Assembly: GCA_963800285.1 (NCBI GenBank)
Contig: CAWDAL010000030.1
Span: forward strand, 186,001 to 250,000
DNA length: 64,000 nucleotides
Direction of reading: 5' to 3'
DNA from: DASUPK01 sp963800285
Lineage (GTDB): Bacteria > Actinomycetota > Thermoleophilia > Solirubrobacterales > 70-9
In this document: piece after piece, positions 33,957-44,125 of the stretch
How the letters are laid out: every line of letters begins with the position of its first letter
Position numbering within the stretch: position 1 is the first letter of the stretch
Made by a program: the position numbers and the translations under genes
The notes under the pieces: model-generated
Seen by the model: the letters and a program-made list of their open reading frames with translations, nothing else
What the model was told of the DNA's origin: nothing
Databases searched by the model: none

Positions 33957-34001
33957 TCTACGAAACCGAAGGTCACAGGTTCGAAACCTGTCGGGCGCGC
34001 T
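33957..34001 (+). pseudogene. tRNA-Arg(ACG)-like 3' fragment
   Basis: It reads from an anticodon loop CTACGAA through variable region and T arm (ACAGGTTCGAAACCTGT) to the acceptor strand CGGGCGCGC. No 5' half precedes it. It looks like another attachment-site remnant, in the opposite orientation to the CAU fragments. Confidence 0.65.
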
Positions 34002-34100
34002 GTTCAGCTCTCCACACTGCCCGGGGCATTCCCTCTGCATCCGGGCCAGGGAGGGACCCGAGGGACGGCCGGTCTATCTGGCGCCCCCGGGCCTGAACTC

Positions 34101-34187
34101 CTACTCCTTGTCGTACTTGAACGAGATTCCGAGCCGGGTGCGGAACTCGGAGACCTTTCCGCTGTCGATCGTTACGTCCTCGAGCGG
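34101..34187 (-). pseudogene. dodecin C-terminal fragment
   Basis: The last 28 residues (LEDVTIDSGKVSEFRTRLGI, then SFKYDKE) match the end of dodecin flavin-storage proteins. A stop lies just upstream and the N-terminal half is gone. Next to the tRNA-Arg fragment, so probably cut by an insertion event. Confidence 0.75.
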
Positions 34188-34205
34188 CTAACCGGCGAAT
34201 CGAGG

Positions 34206-34790
<585 letters not shown>

Positions 34791-35173
34791 GAGGCGGCCA
34801 GTCTAACGAGCAGCTCCCGCCGGCCCGGGGCTTGGGAGCGATGCCTCCAGGGGCAGTTGGCGGCGCAAGCTGTTAAATGGCCTCTCTCGCCGGCTGGTTC
34901 AAATACTGTCCAGTTGCCCCGGGCGAAACCGCTTCCTGTGAACCGCCGCCAGAACGCCACGGCTCCCGCTTTCTTTCAAGCGAGAGCCGCTGGCTCGCTG
35001 CTCCTTTTCCATGCGGAAGAGCAGGCGCCGGACTCGGGCCCGCGCACTTCTGCTTTGCGCGGGAAGCGAGCGCGAGACGACGTCGTTGCCCCGACCTTGA
35101 GTCACCGGCGGCGCGCTGTGCCCCCGATGGCTTGTGTGCCAGCGTAAACCGGCGGCGGGGCGACGCGCTTGTC
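34791..35173. other. intergenic, no gene seen
   Basis: 383 bp upstream of clpP. Short open frames have unusual composition and no family features. It should contain the clpP promoter, but no clear motif is visible. Confidence 0.5.
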
Positions 35174-35632
35174 CTAGTCCTCCTCCGTCCAGTCCCGCTG
35201 GCGCGAATCCTTGCCGCTCACCCGGTCCAGGATGTGCGTCCAGCGGCTCGGCTTGACGCCCGGCTCGCGCAAGCGCAAGGCCACCGCCCCGCCCTCCGGT
35301 TCGGGCAGCGCCGCAGCTGCTGCGGCATCGATACGCAGGTCCACTCCGTGCTCATGCAGCGAGGCGACCTGGTCGGCGGCCACGAAGCGTCGGCCTCCCT
35401 CGGCCCGCAGCGCGATTCCGTGGAAGATGTCTTCCGCGGGAGCGGAGATGACGTGTTCGACCGTTCCCACCTGCTCGCCATCCGAGGTGTAGACAGGAAC
35501 ACCCTCGTCCAGCACCTCGTAGGCGATCGGATGGCCTTCATCCACCCAGCGAACGTTACCTTCGCCGGGCCGCGGTGGGTCCTCCCCGCGCCTCCGACCA
35601 GGCGTAATGTCGTTGGCCACGGCGGGCGGCAA
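35174..35632 (-). CDS. PRC-barrel domain protein
   Basis: A 152-residue protein. The central part (GVPVYTSDGEQVGTVEHVI, DIFHGIALRAEGGRRFVAAD) matches PRC-barrel proteins common in stress clusters of soil actinobacteria. The N-terminal 30 residues are polar and the C-terminus is acidic. Function unknown. Confidence 0.75.
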   Translation of the reverse strand: MPPAVANDITPGRRRGEDPPRPGEGNVRWVDEGHPIAYEVLDEGVPVYTSDGEQVGTVEHVISAPAEDIFHGIALRAEGGRRFVAADQVASLHEHGVDLRIDAAAAAALPEPEGGAVALRLREPGVKPSRWTHILDRVSGKDSRQRDWTEED

Positions 35633-35708
35633 GGCGGGTGGACCGGACGCCTCATGGTCTGCTCCTCCCTCAACTGCTCGTTTGGACGACCGGCGGTTTT
35701 CAGATCAG

Positions 35709-36824
35709 CTACGCGAGTTCGCGGAGCTTCTGCGCCTCGGCGAGGCTCTGCAACTTCTTCAGCGACTGGCCCTCGATCTGGCGGATCCGCTCGCGGGTGA
35801 CGTTGAAGGCCCGCCCGACCTCGTCGAGCGTGCGCGGATGCTCGTCGCCGAGTCCGTAGCGAAGCTCGAGCACGCGGCGCTCGCGGTAGGAGAGGTTCTC
35901 CAGCGCCTCGCGCAGCGCTTCCTTGGTGAAGATTTCGGCCGCCCGCTCGAAGGGAGACTCGGCGCGCTCATCGGCGATGAACTCGCCGAACTCCGACCCC
36001 TCCTCGTCGCCGACCGGCTTCTCCAGCGAGACCGGGGCCTGGGCCGAGCGCTTGATCGAGTCGACCTCCTCGGGCTCGATGCCGCCGGTGACCTCGGCGA
36101 TCTCCTCCGGGGTGGGCTCGCGGCCCAGCTCGGTAACGAGCTTGCGCTCCGCGCGACCGATCCTGTTGAGCTTCTCGACCACGTGGACCGGGATGCGGAT
36201 GGTCCGCGCCTTGTCGGCGAGCGCGCGTGCGACCGCCTGGCGGATCCACCAGGTGGCGTAGGTCGAGAACTTGAAGCCCCTGCGGTAATCGAACTTCTCC
36301 GCCGCACGGACCAGGCCCAGCGTCCCCTCCTGGATCAGGTCGAGGAAGGGCAGGCCCTGGTTGCGGTAGTTCTTGGCGATCGAGACGACCAGGCGAAGGT
36401 TCGCCTCGACCATCTTCTGCTTGGCGCCGAGCTCGCCGCGCTCGATCCGCTTCGCCAGCTCGACCTCCTCCTGGGCCGTCAGCAGTCGCACCTTTCCGAC
36501 GTCCTTGAGGAAGAGCTGCAGGGAGTCGGTCGTCATGTCCGACTTCAGGTCGAGCGCCTGTTTCTGGCGCTTGCGACCTCGGCCCTTGCTGGCCTCGGCG
36601 GGCTCTGCCTCGGCCGCGGACGGCTTCAGCGCCGGATCGACGTCCTCGACGAGCTCGATACCCGACTTCTCGAGGTGCCCGTGGAGGTCCTTGACGTCGG
36701 ACTCGTCGAGGTCGACCTCGGAAACGGCCGAGGCGACGTCACCGAAGGTGAGCACGCCAAGCTGCTGACCGTTGGTGATCAGCGACCTTACTTCCTCAAG
36801 CTCCTGTAGTTCGGCAACCAGCAT
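35709..36824 (-). CDS. sigA: primary-type (group 1/2) RNA polymerase sigma factor
   Basis: About 371 residues. The short N-terminal helical domain resembles region 1.1. Region 1.2-2 includes TDSLQLFLKDVGKVRLLTAQ, NLRLVVSIAKNYRNQGLPF, and LDLIQEGTLGLVRAAEKFDY with the melting helix KFSTYATWWIRQA. Region 3 and region 4 follow (TLDEVGRAFNVTRERIRQIE). ATG at 36824 has GGAG upstream. It could be the principal sigma or a group 2 paralogue; location inside a tRNA-linked block argues for checking. Confidence 0.92.
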   Translation of the reverse strand: MLVAELQELEEVRSLITNGQQLGVLTFGDVASAVSEVDLDESDVKDLHGHLEKSGIELVEDVDPALKPSAAEAEPAEASKGRGRKRQKQALDLKSDMTTDSLQLFLKDVGKVRLLTAQEEVELAKRIERGELGAKQKMVEANLRLVVSIAKNYRNQGLPFLDLIQEGTLGLVRAAEKFDYRRGFKFSTYATWWIRQAVARALADKARTIRIPVHVVEKLNRIGRAERKLVTELGREPTPEEIAEVTGGIEPEEVDSIKRSAQAPVSLEKPVGDEEGSEFGEFIADERAESPFERAAEIFTKEALREALENLSYRERRVLELRYGLGDEHPRTLDEVGRAFNVTRERIRQIEGQSLKKLQSLAEAQKLRELA

Positions 36825-37456
36825 TCGTGCTCCAGCTCGTCTCTCTATCGGTCGTGGTGGCACCACCCGAAAGGGCCACTCGCGCTTCGCGTCCTCGTGA
36901 TTACCAGCTGCGGCGGCCAACGCCGAGAGGTGCTGGGCAACGCGGGCTGCTCCGACTCGAGGATCTCAGAGGGCTGGGGAGTCGTTTCGGTCATGCCATC
37001 GTCTCCCCTCTCGAGGCTGGATACTGGCCCGGCCTGAGCCAGGGGTGTTTAGGTGGCGGCGTGCCTCGATCGTTAGCGCGACACGACGGTCGCCGTCGGC
37101 GTGATGGAGCTCGCCGCGCTGTTGTGCTGCTCGTTGGGACAGCTTGCTGCCGGTCATAAGACATCAGACCTTCCGTGCCCTCTGTAGCGGGTCGCACGGA
37201 AGGAAGAGGGATGACCCAGCGAGCGAACTTGCGGGCACCGAGGAGAAATGATCTGACCGCAGCGCCAGCCCAACTACCTTACTCCGACCTCCTAAGTCTC
37301 CGCAGCGGGCGGGACAAATGACTGCAGACATGGGCCAGGAAGAGCACGACCGCGATGCGGTAGCCCGAGGCCGATCGATCGCGTTCTGACCCGGGTAGCC
37401 ACAGACGGAACTTGAAGAACGAGCCGGAATGCCGGCGGGCAGGCGCCGGTCCGCGA
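36825..37456. other. 632 bp without recognisable gene
   Basis: It lies between the sigma-factor start and the methyltransferase stop. Short frames on both strands have low-complexity products. Base composition is slightly less GC-rich near 37220-37330. It probably includes the sigma gene's promoter region. Confidence 0.5.
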
Positions 37457-38398
37457 TCAGGCGAGCGAGCCGGATCGGAGCCCCCCGAGCACACGCGGAT
37501 GGCCGTCGATCACCGGCGCGTCGATCAGCTCGAAGCCCTCGAAGCCCGCATGGCGGGCCATCGCGTCCAAACCTGCGGGGGTGAAGCCCCAATACACGAA
37601 GTCATCACGGGCATAGACCTCTCCTGCCGAGGGAATGTGAACCGCCGCCGAGGATTCAAGAGTCCGGTCCGCCGGGCCGTGGGTTTCGAGCAGCACCCGC
37701 CCGCCGACCGCGAGGCGCCGCCGAAGCATCTTGAGCAGGCCCATCGGATTCTCCACCCGGTGGAGAATCCCGAAGCAGAGGATGAGGTCGAACGTCTCAG
37801 CGAGCTCGTCCAGATCGAATGCGTCGAGCCGGCGGTAGTCGACCTCGGAGTCGAGTAGCTCCCGGATCGCGGCGAACCCCTCGCCTCCCTCCAGCTCGAC
37901 GCCCCAGCGCGAGCTGACCCATTCCCTGTACTGCTCGTTGTCGACCGCGACGACCCGCCGCGCCCCGCGGGCCTCGGCGAGGAACGCGTAGAAGCCGTCG
38001 AAGGTGCCGACGTCGAGCACGCTCATCCCATCGAAGTCCTCGGGAAGGGCGGGGATCCGGTAGCGGTGGTCGCGAGCGATGCCGTGGGTGTAGAGCTCCT
38101 TGGACCCGTCGAGCGAGAACGTGTGAAACCAGAGCGGCACCCGATCGAGGGCGGCTCTGGCGCTCTCCGGATCGGCCTCGATCGGGATCAAATCGGCCAC
38201 CTGACGCTCGGCGGCGGTTGGCTCGGGAGGGCCTTCTGCCGGTGGGAGGCTCCCCATCGCAGCGGTCACGCTTGTGGTGGCGCTGTCCAATTCCCGCGGT
38301 GCGGGATCCGGTGGCTCTGACCTTAGATCGGCGTTTACGGCGATGTGGGCTCCTTTGGTCGGGGCCTCCGAGACTACCGGCGGCACCTCAACACACAT
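37457..38398 (-). CDS. DUF1698 / CmoB-like SAM-dependent methyltransferase
   Basis: About 313 residues. The SAM site is MSVLDVGTFDGFYAFLAEARG and a later motif ILCFGILHRVENPMGLLKML. WFHTFSLDG matches the N-terminal part of CmoB-like enzymes, which modify tRNA wobble uridine using carboxy-SAM. Substrate here is unproven. ATG at 38398 has GAGG upstream; the frame extends to 38464. Confidence 0.82.
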   Translation of the reverse strand: MCVEVPPVVSEAPTKGAHIAVNADLRSEPPDPAPRELDSATTSVTAAMGSLPPAEGPPEPTAAERQVADLIPIEADPESARAALDRVPLWFHTFSLDGSKELYTHGIARDHRYRIPALPEDFDGMSVLDVGTFDGFYAFLAEARGARRVVAVDNEQYREWVSSRWGVELEGGEGFAAIRELLDSEVDYRRLDAFDLDELAETFDLILCFGILHRVENPMGLLKMLRRRLAVGGRVLLETHGPADRTLESSAAVHIPSAGEVYARDDFVYWGFTPAGLDAMARHAGFEGFELIDAPVIDGHPRVLGGLRSGSLA

Positions 38399-38616
38399 GA
38401 CGCCTGTGTCCTCAAGCGACGGCGAAGGTGCGGAGCGGGAGAGCGAGGACCCATGGCGGCGCACGAACTGATTGACGAGGCGGACCTCCGAGGGTCTTGC
38501 GAGATCTCAAACTAGGAGGACCCGGGTGAAGACTCACCATGAGGTCCGGCTCGGATTTGCCGGGCGCCATGCATTATCGCCAGGCCGAAGCTGGCGGCGA
38601 AAGCTGGCTGCGCGAG

Positions 38617-39717
38617 CTAAAGGGCCGGCAACGCGGCGGGAACCCCAGCGCGGCGCGCGCGGACCTCGGACCAAGTAAGCAGCCGACCGGCCTGCGGGTC
38701 GATCACCTTGAGCCGGACCGCGACAGCGCCGTCCCATGCGCTCAGCACCGGGACGTCCCGGAAGATTGGATTCTCGTCATGCGCGCGCTGCAGGTTGTAG
38801 TTCGGGACCTTGGCACTCAAGTGATGGACGTGGTGGATGCCGATGTTGCCAGTGAAGAACCGGAAGGGCTGCGGCAGCTTCAGGTACGAGCTCCCGCGCA
38901 GCGCCGCGTCCGCATAGCCCCAGCTCTCGCCGCTCTCCCAGTAGACCTCCTCGAACTGGTGCTGGACGTAGAAGAGCCAAACGCCTGCCGTCCCGGCGAG
39001 GATCGCCGTCGGCATCTGGACGAGCAGCCACTCCTGCCAGCCAACGAGCCAGCAGATCGCGCCCACGAGCACCGCCAGGACGAGGTCGGTGATGATCACG
39101 CTCCGCCGCTGGCGCGGGCGCATCGAGCGCGACCACAGACGAGGCCCGAGCATCAGCGACCACAGCGGTCCGATCCCAAACATGACGAGCGGATTGCGGA
39201 AGAGACGGTAGCCGAGCCGCTTCCTCCAGGGGCTGGCGATGTACTCATCGAGGGTCAGCGTCAGGATGTCGCCGGTGCCGCGCCGGTCGAGATCGCCGGC
39301 CGTGCCGTGATGGACGGCGTGGGTGTGGCGCCAGTTCGCGAACGGCTGGAAGGCGAGCAGCCCGCTCAGCCGGCCGATCCAGAGGTTGGCCCGCCGCGAG
39401 GGCAGAAACGAGCCGTGGGTGCAATCGTGGAAGACGATGAAGGTTCGCATCAGGAACCCGGCGGTCGGGATCGCGAGGGCGAGGGTGGCCCAGTAGCTGA
39501 GCTCGCCGAGGCTGACGTACATGAGCACCGAAAGCGCCATGTAGGGCACGATCGAGGTCGCGACATCGAGCAGGCCCCGGCCCCAGGTGGAGTGCTCGTA
39601 CGGGGCCATCGAGTCGCGCCAGGCCGGCCGGGTCGAAGCGGAACCGGTTTTGGACAGGGGTGAGAGCTGTGGGGCGGCGTCGATCACTCGAACGGCATCC
39701 GCTTCCTGTCGGCCCAT
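38617..39717 (-). CDS. membrane fatty acid desaturase
   Basis: About 366 residues. The three His boxes of a di-iron acyl desaturase are present: HDCTHGS, HTHAVHH and HHVHH, between four membrane helices. It introduces a double bond into acyl lipids, using ferredoxin or a similar donor. ATG at 39717 is used; the frame is open to 39768. Similar to DesK/omega-3-type bacterial desaturases. Confidence 0.9.
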   Translation of the reverse strand: MGRQEADAVRVIDAAPQLSPLSKTGSASTRPAWRDSMAPYEHSTWGRGLLDVATSIVPYMALSVLMYVSLGELSYWATLALAIPTAGFLMRTFIVFHDCTHGSFLPSRRANLWIGRLSGLLAFQPFANWRHTHAVHHGTAGDLDRRGTGDILTLTLDEYIASPWRKRLGYRLFRNPLVMFGIGPLWSLMLGPRLWSRSMRPRQRRSVIITDLVLAVLVGAICWLVGWQEWLLVQMPTAILAGTAGVWLFYVQHQFEEVYWESGESWGYADAALRGSSYLKLPQPFRFFTGNIGIHHVHHLSAKVPNYNLQRAHDENPIFRDVPVLSAWDGAVAVRLKVIDPQAGRLLTWSEVRARRAGVPAALPAL

Positions 39718-40019
39718 GGCGCCAGCGTACTCCTGCCCGCTGGAGAGGACTCTCGCTCGGGGCGACAACTGAAGAGGGGTTGCACGGGGAGGCAGGTAGA
39801 CCTTCGCTTCTGCGTTGCGCGAAACCGAGCACAGTGAGGCGGCAGTGCCCCTAATCGCGCAATGCGGAAACGAGGATCTGTACGCGGCAGGTGCGACCCC
39901 CCGGGTCGTTGTCCGGGCCGAAAGTCGCCGGTCGCTTACTCGCTCGTTTGACCAAGCGAGCTGGCGTTGACGCGGCGGTTGGTGGTATGACCTGTACCAG
40001 GCGAATCGGAGGTGAAGAC
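39718..40019. other. 302 bp intergenic
   Basis: Between the desaturase start and the DUF1918 gene, which diverge. No gene seen. The part near 39985 carries GGTGGTATGACCTG just ahead of DUF1918, a possible -10-like region. Confidence 0.4.
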
Positions 40020-40217
40020 ATGAGGCTGAAGGTCGGGAATCGCATCAAGGTTGAGGCGGAGTCGACCGAGCGGTCGCCTCGGACCGGCGTGATAGAGGAG
40101 GTGGTAAGCGAGGCACCTTCCCCTCGCTATCGCATTCGCTGGGATGACGGGCACGAGAGCATCTACGCTCCCGCAGCTGGGGCGGTGAGTCCCGCCGAGC
40201 CGACCAAGAAGGCGTAG
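40020..40217 (+). CDS. DUF1918 protein
   Basis: A 65-residue SH3-like protein with RLKVGNRIKVEAEST, TGVIEEVV and YRIRWDDGHESIYAPAAGA, as in DUF1918. Function unknown. ATG follows GGAGGTGAAG. It is a common small soil-actinobacterial gene. Confidence 0.9.
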   Translation: MRLKVGNRIKVEAESTERSPRTGVIEEVVSEAPSPRYRIRWDDGHESIYAPAAGAVSPAEPTKKA

Positions 40218-40397
40218 GGGCGACAGGAGGACGCAGGACGACAGCCGCCCGGCCCGCGTTAGGCTCGGACGGATGATCGACTCGCAACCCTCTGAGCTCA
40301 TCCCTCGGCCAGAACTGGTTGCTGCACCTCTCGCTGACCAAGCAATGGTCGTCCTCGATGGGGGGGCGGTCTTGCCTTCACAGCGGGAGGAGATGTC

Positions 40398-41336
40398 ATA
40401 AACAACGACACCTCTGTCGACCTGGTGACGGGAGCGTTCAGCTACTCCGGGAGTTACATCGCCCAGCGGCTGCTGGATTCGGGATGCCGCGTAAGGACGC
40501 TTACGTTCCACCCGGACCGCGCGCACCCCCTCCAAGCGCGCGTTGAGACCTTCCCGTATCGGTTCGACGACCCGGCGGCGCTCACTGGCAGCCTTGAGGG
40601 CGTGGGCACGCTCTACAACACCTTCTGGGTCCGCTTCGACCACGGACAGACGAGTTTCGCCGACGCGATCGAGAACTCGCGCATGCTGTTCTACGCCGCC
40701 AAGAGCGCTGGTGTCGAGCGCATCGTGCAGGTCAGCATCGCCAACCCCTCGCTCGAGTCTCCGTTGCCCTACTTCAGGGGCAAGGCCCTGGTCGAGTGCG
40801 CCCTGGCCCACTCCGGCCTGCACTACTCGATCGTCAGGCCCACCTGGATCTTCGGTGGCGAGCGCGACGTACTGGCCAACAACATCGCCTGGATCCTGCG
40901 CCGGATGCCAGTCTTCGCGCTGCCCGGCAGCGGTAGCTACCCCGTGCAACCAGTACACGTCGACGACCTGGCACGAATCTGCATCGACGCTGCCGGCTCC
41001 AACGGCGACCTGGTGGTCGACGCGGCGGGACCCGAGAGGATGCCCTTCGGCGACATCGTCGCGCTGGTCCGCAGCGCCGTAAACGCTCGCTCGCCGATCG
41101 TCCACATACCCCCATCACTAATGGCAGCGGCGGCGCGTGGGCTTGGCCTGCTCGTTCGCGATGTGGTACTCACGCCGGATGAGATCAGAGGTCTCATGGC
41201 CGGGTTGCTCGTGTCGCACGACCCCCCTCTCGGACGGATCGCGTTCAGCGAGTGGCTTGACGAACACAAGACGGCTGTCGGTCGCTCCTACGCCAACGAG
41301 CTGCACCGCCACTTCGCCACCAACGTCGCCCCGTGA
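40398..41336 (+). CDS. NmrA-like NAD(P)-binding protein
   Basis: About 312 residues, atypical SDR of the NmrA/complex I NDUFA9-like type. Dinucleotide-binding motif is TGAFSYSGSYIAQRLL, with YFRGKALVECALAHSG and IVRPTWIFGG following. The first strand (VDLVTG) needs a start upstream of GTG 40425. The only candidate with a good ribosome site (GGAGGAG, 5 nt away) is ATA at 40398; a nearby ATG gives only Met-Ser-stop. Substrate unknown. Confidence 0.83.
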   Translation: MNNDTSVDLVTGAFSYSGSYIAQRLLDSGCRVRTLTFHPDRAHPLQARVETFPYRFDDPAALTGSLEGVGTLYNTFWVRFDHGQTSFADAIENSRMLFYAAKSAGVERIVQVSIANPSLESPLPYFRGKALVECALAHSGLHYSIVRPTWIFGGERDVLANNIAWILRRMPVFALPGSGSYPVQPVHVDDLARICIDAAGSNGDLVVDAAGPERMPFGDIVALVRSAVNARSPIVHIPPSLMAAAARGLGLLVRDVVLTPDEIRGLMAGLLVSHDPPLGRIAFSEWLDEHKTAVGRSYANELHRHFATNVAP

Positions 41337-41610
41337 ACCCTCGAGCCACCTCGTTGAGCGCAACGCTGCTGTGCCTTGCAACGGCCCCGTCGTGTCCGGG
41401 TAGTCCCTAGTCGCGATCCTGGTCCGTGGGCGCCCCCGTGCTGACTGAGGCCCTGGAAGCCGCCGGACTGTCGGAATAGCCGCTTTGGACGAGCAGGAGA
41501 AGGCCGAAGTGGCTTCGCTCGGGGCGCCTCCCTTGCGCAATAAGCAGAAGCGCCCTTCTGCGCACATGCGTCGGAGCATCACTCAGCCACGACTTCCGAC
41601 CAGCGGATTC

Positions 41611-41637
41611 TTCGGGAGACGATTTCTGAGGAGAGTT
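41611..41637 (+). repeat. right-end arm-type repeats of block C-D
   Basis: TTCGGGAGACGATTTC then TGAGGAGAG. The same TTSGGGAGAC-GATTTC arrangement precedes fragments E (46493) and the intact tRNA (50579), within a stretch of about 90 bp conserved between D and E (starting ATAAGCAGAAGCGCC). Confidence 0.55.
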
Positions 41638-41649
41638 CTCGAGCAACAG

Positions 41650-41672
41650 AAAGCCCCCCTTTGCGGGGCTTT
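41650..41672. terminator. terminator beside tRNA fragment D
   Basis: AAAGCCCC...GGGGCTTT hairpin with one mismatch compared with the copy at the intact tRNA. Confidence 0.65.
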
Positions 41673-41674
41673 CA

Positions 41675-41717
41675 TGGGCCGGGCAGGACTCGAACCTGCG
41701 TTCTTCGGATCATGAGT
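41675..41717 (-). pseudogene. tRNA(CAU) 3' fragment D
   Basis: Same extent as fragment C, with one change in the anticodon-loop part (GGATCATGAG instead of GGATTATGAG). Confidence 0.85.
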
Positions 41718-41800
41718 TACGTGTCAGGCGTGGCGCCCTGGTCTGCTGAGACCGTATTCCGTGCCTGGAGGTGTCCTAAGGTGCCCTGAGTTCTCGGCAG

Positions 41801-41824
41801 TTCGGGAGATATTTCGGGAGATGG
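41801..41824 (+). repeat. paired arm-type repeat, left end of block D-E
   Basis: TTCGGGAGA twice, 12 bp apart; same position relative to the tRNA fragment as in blocks B, C and E. Confidence 0.65.
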
Positions 41825-42115
41825 TTTCGCTCCAAGTCGGGTCCTACCTGGGGAACCATCCAGCTCTGCCCCACTCCTGCTTTCACGCGAAGGGAGGCGC
41901 GCCCGGGACCAGCGCCGCTTCGTGAAGCGCACCGGGCCGGCGCTCTGCTCCCTACGCGTGGGACCGGGCGGAGAACGTTGGCGCCATCGCTGCCACGTTC
42001 TCGGTTGGACGGTTGGCGGGGCAAACGGGTGAAGCCGAGGCGCCGAGTGCTCCAGTCCCGCAGCCGCTGACGCCCAGAGCTCGCCCGGACGACACGGGGG
42101 TAAGCCGCAGGCGCC

Positions 42116-42805
42116 CTACTTCTTGGCGGGCTCGAAGTAGGGGTTGGTGCCGACCGCGTGGTCGGTGACGTCGACCACGCGGGCGATCTCCGGAACCGCC
42201 TCGGTGATCGCGACCTCGATCCCCTGGCCGAGGGTGACGGTGGCCATCCCACAGCCCTGGCAGCCGCCGCCCAAGCGCAGGTAGGCGGTGTCCTCCTCGA
42301 CCGCGACCAGCTCCGCATGCCCCCCGTGCTGGGCGATGGCCGGGTTGATCTGCTGGTCGATCACTTGGATGACCCGCTGCGCGACGTCGCCGCTGAGGTC
42401 GGCGGCCGGGGGAGCGTCGATGGGCGGGCTCGCGGGCGGCGCCATCGGCGGGCTCATCATCGGCAGCTCCGCCGGAGCCGGCGGCTTGTTCGGGTTCACG
42501 ACGGTGAGCCCGCTCTGCTCGAGGCCTTGCGACCAGTCGATGGTGGCGCCTCGCAGCTTCTCGACGCTCGACTCCGGCACCACGATCGCCAGGTCGCCGT
42601 GGCGCTGCACCACGTCGTCCTGGCGGGCAACATGCACTGCGTTGAGGGAGATCTTGTAGACGTACTCGCCGTCCGAGACGCCGCTCACCTCCACCCACAG
42701 CGCCTGGCTCTCGGGGTCCTCGGACTGCGCGCGGAACCCCCTGACCTTCTCGATCGCCTGCTCGGTAATCGCGAGCGTCGGCTCGGCTGTGTCTTCGGCG
42801 CTCAT
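42116..42805 (-). CDS. nfuA: NfuA-like Fe-S carrier
   Basis: A 229-residue two-domain protein. The N-terminal domain is A-type-like but degenerate (no conserved Cys triplet visible). It is followed by a Pro-rich linker (residues 110-135) and a C-terminal NifU domain with the cluster-binding C-x-x-C in GGGCQGCGMATVTLG. It delivers 4Fe-4S clusters to apo-proteins such as radical SAM enzymes, one of which is encoded 1.3 kb away. It diverges from the ATP-grasp gene. Confidence 0.87.
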   Translation of the reverse strand: MSAEDTAEPTLAITEQAIEKVRGFRAQSEDPESQALWVEVSGVSDGEYVYKISLNAVHVARQDDVVQRHGDLAIVVPESSVEKLRGATIDWSQGLEQSGLTVVNPNKPPAPAELPMMSPPMAPPASPPIDAPPAADLSGDVAQRVIQVIDQQINPAIAQHGGHAELVAVEEDTAYLRLGGGCQGCGMATVTLGQGIEVAITEAVPEIARVVDVTDHAVGTNPYFEPAKK

Positions 42806-42869
42806 CTCATATCCCGTATGGCTGGTCGTTCGCTGGTGGCGCCGGCCCGCCGCTACCTACGATACGCCC

Positions 42870-44099
42870 ATGCCCCGCGTCCTCCTGGTGCTGCCCACAG
42901 CGACCTACCGCGCGAGCGATTTCCTCGCCGCGTCGCGGGCGCTGGACGCCGAGGTGGTGGTCGCCTCCGAGCGCCGGCAGGCGATGTCGGGGACGATGGG
43001 AGACCGGGCGCTGGTCGTGGACCTGAGGCGGCCCGAGGCCGCCGCCGAGGCCATCGTCACCCGGGCGCAGGAGAAGCCGCTCGACGCGGTGGTCGGCACT
43101 GACGAGCAGGGGGTGCTCGTGGCCGCGCTGGCCGCCGCGCGCTTGGGGCTCGCGCACAACCCGCCCGAGGCGGTCGCGGCGACCAGGGACAAGACCGCGA
43201 TGCGTGGAGCCTTCGCGGCCGCCGGCCTGCGCCAGCCCGACTACCGGGTCGCCGGGCCCGACGCGGACGTGGCGCAGCTCGCCGGCGAGGTCGGCCTCCC
43301 CTGCGTGGTCAAGGCGGTTTCGTTGTCGGCTAGCCGCGGCGTGATCCGGGCCGACGATCCGCCGGCGGCCGACGCCGCGGCCGAGCGAGTTAGGGCGATC
43401 CTCGCCGAGGCCGGCGAGGACCCGCACGCGCCGCTGCTGGTCGAGCGCTACGTCCCGGGCGTGGAGGTGGCCGTTGAGGGCCTCTTGCGAGGCGGCGCCC
43501 TCGAGATCCTGGCGGTGTTCGACAAGCCGGATCCCCTCGAGGGCCCTTACTTCGAGGAGACCATCTACGTGACCCCGTCCCGCCTGCCCGCCGAGACCCT
43601 CGAGGCCGTCAGCCTGTACACGGCCGAGGCGGCCGCCGCGCTCGGCCTGGTCGAGGGGCCGATACACGCCGAGCTGCGGATCGACGGGGATAGCGTGTGG
43701 ATGCTCGAGCTCGCCGCCCGCTCGATCGGCGGGCTGTGCTCGCGCTCGCTGCGCTTCGGGATGGGCGTGAGCCTCGAGGAGCTCATCCTGCGCCACGCCC
43801 TCGGGCTGCCGCTCGACGACCTGGGCCGCGAGGCCGCCGCCTCCGGGGTGATGATGCTCCCGATCCCGAAGGCGGGCGTGCTGAAGGAGGTGCGCGGGCA
43901 GGCCGAGGCACGGGCGGTGCCCGGCGTGACCGGGCTCGAGATCTCGATCGCGCCCGGCAAGGCGGTGCGGGCGCTGCCCGAGGCCGACCGCTATCTCGGC
44001 TTCCTCTTCGCCAGGGCCAAGACGCCCGAGCAGGTCGAGCGGGCACTGCGCACCGCCCACGGCCAGCTCGAGATCGTGATCGGCGAGCCGTCGGAGTGA
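42870..44099 (+). CDS. ATP-grasp enzyme
   Basis: A 409-residue ATP-grasp ligase, related to the carbamoyl-phosphate-synthase-like/BacD-type group. The ATP-binding lysine loop is LPCVVKAVSLSASRGV; metal ligands lie in HAELRIDGDSVWMLELAAR. Such enzymes join a carboxylate to an amine or thiol via an acyl-phosphate. Downstream by 26 bp is the radical SAM gene in the same direction, so the two probably act together. Substrate unknown. Confidence 0.85.
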   Translation: MPRVLLVLPTATYRASDFLAASRALDAEVVVASERRQAMSGTMGDRALVVDLRRPEAAAEAIVTRAQEKPLDAVVGTDEQGVLVAALAAARLGLAHNPPEAVAATRDKTAMRGAFAAAGLRQPDYRVAGPDADVAQLAGEVGLPCVVKAVSLSASRGVIRADDPPAADAAAERVRAILAEAGEDPHAPLLVERYVPGVEVAVEGLLRGGALEILAVFDKPDPLEGPYFEETIYVTPSRLPAETLEAVSLYTAEAAAALGLVEGPIHAELRIDGDSVWMLELAARSIGGLCSRSLRFGMGVSLEELILRHALGLPLDDLGREAAASGVMMLPIPKAGVLKEVRGQAEARAVPGVTGLEISIAPGKAVRALPEADRYLGFLFARAKTPEQVERALRTAHGQLEIVIGEPSE

Positions 44100-44125
44100 A
44101 GCGAAGCGAAGGCTATCCTGGCGCT

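Noticed and set aside
34899..35105. Small minus-strand frame upstream of clpP
   Set aside because: Arg/Ser-rich product with no ribosome site or family signal.
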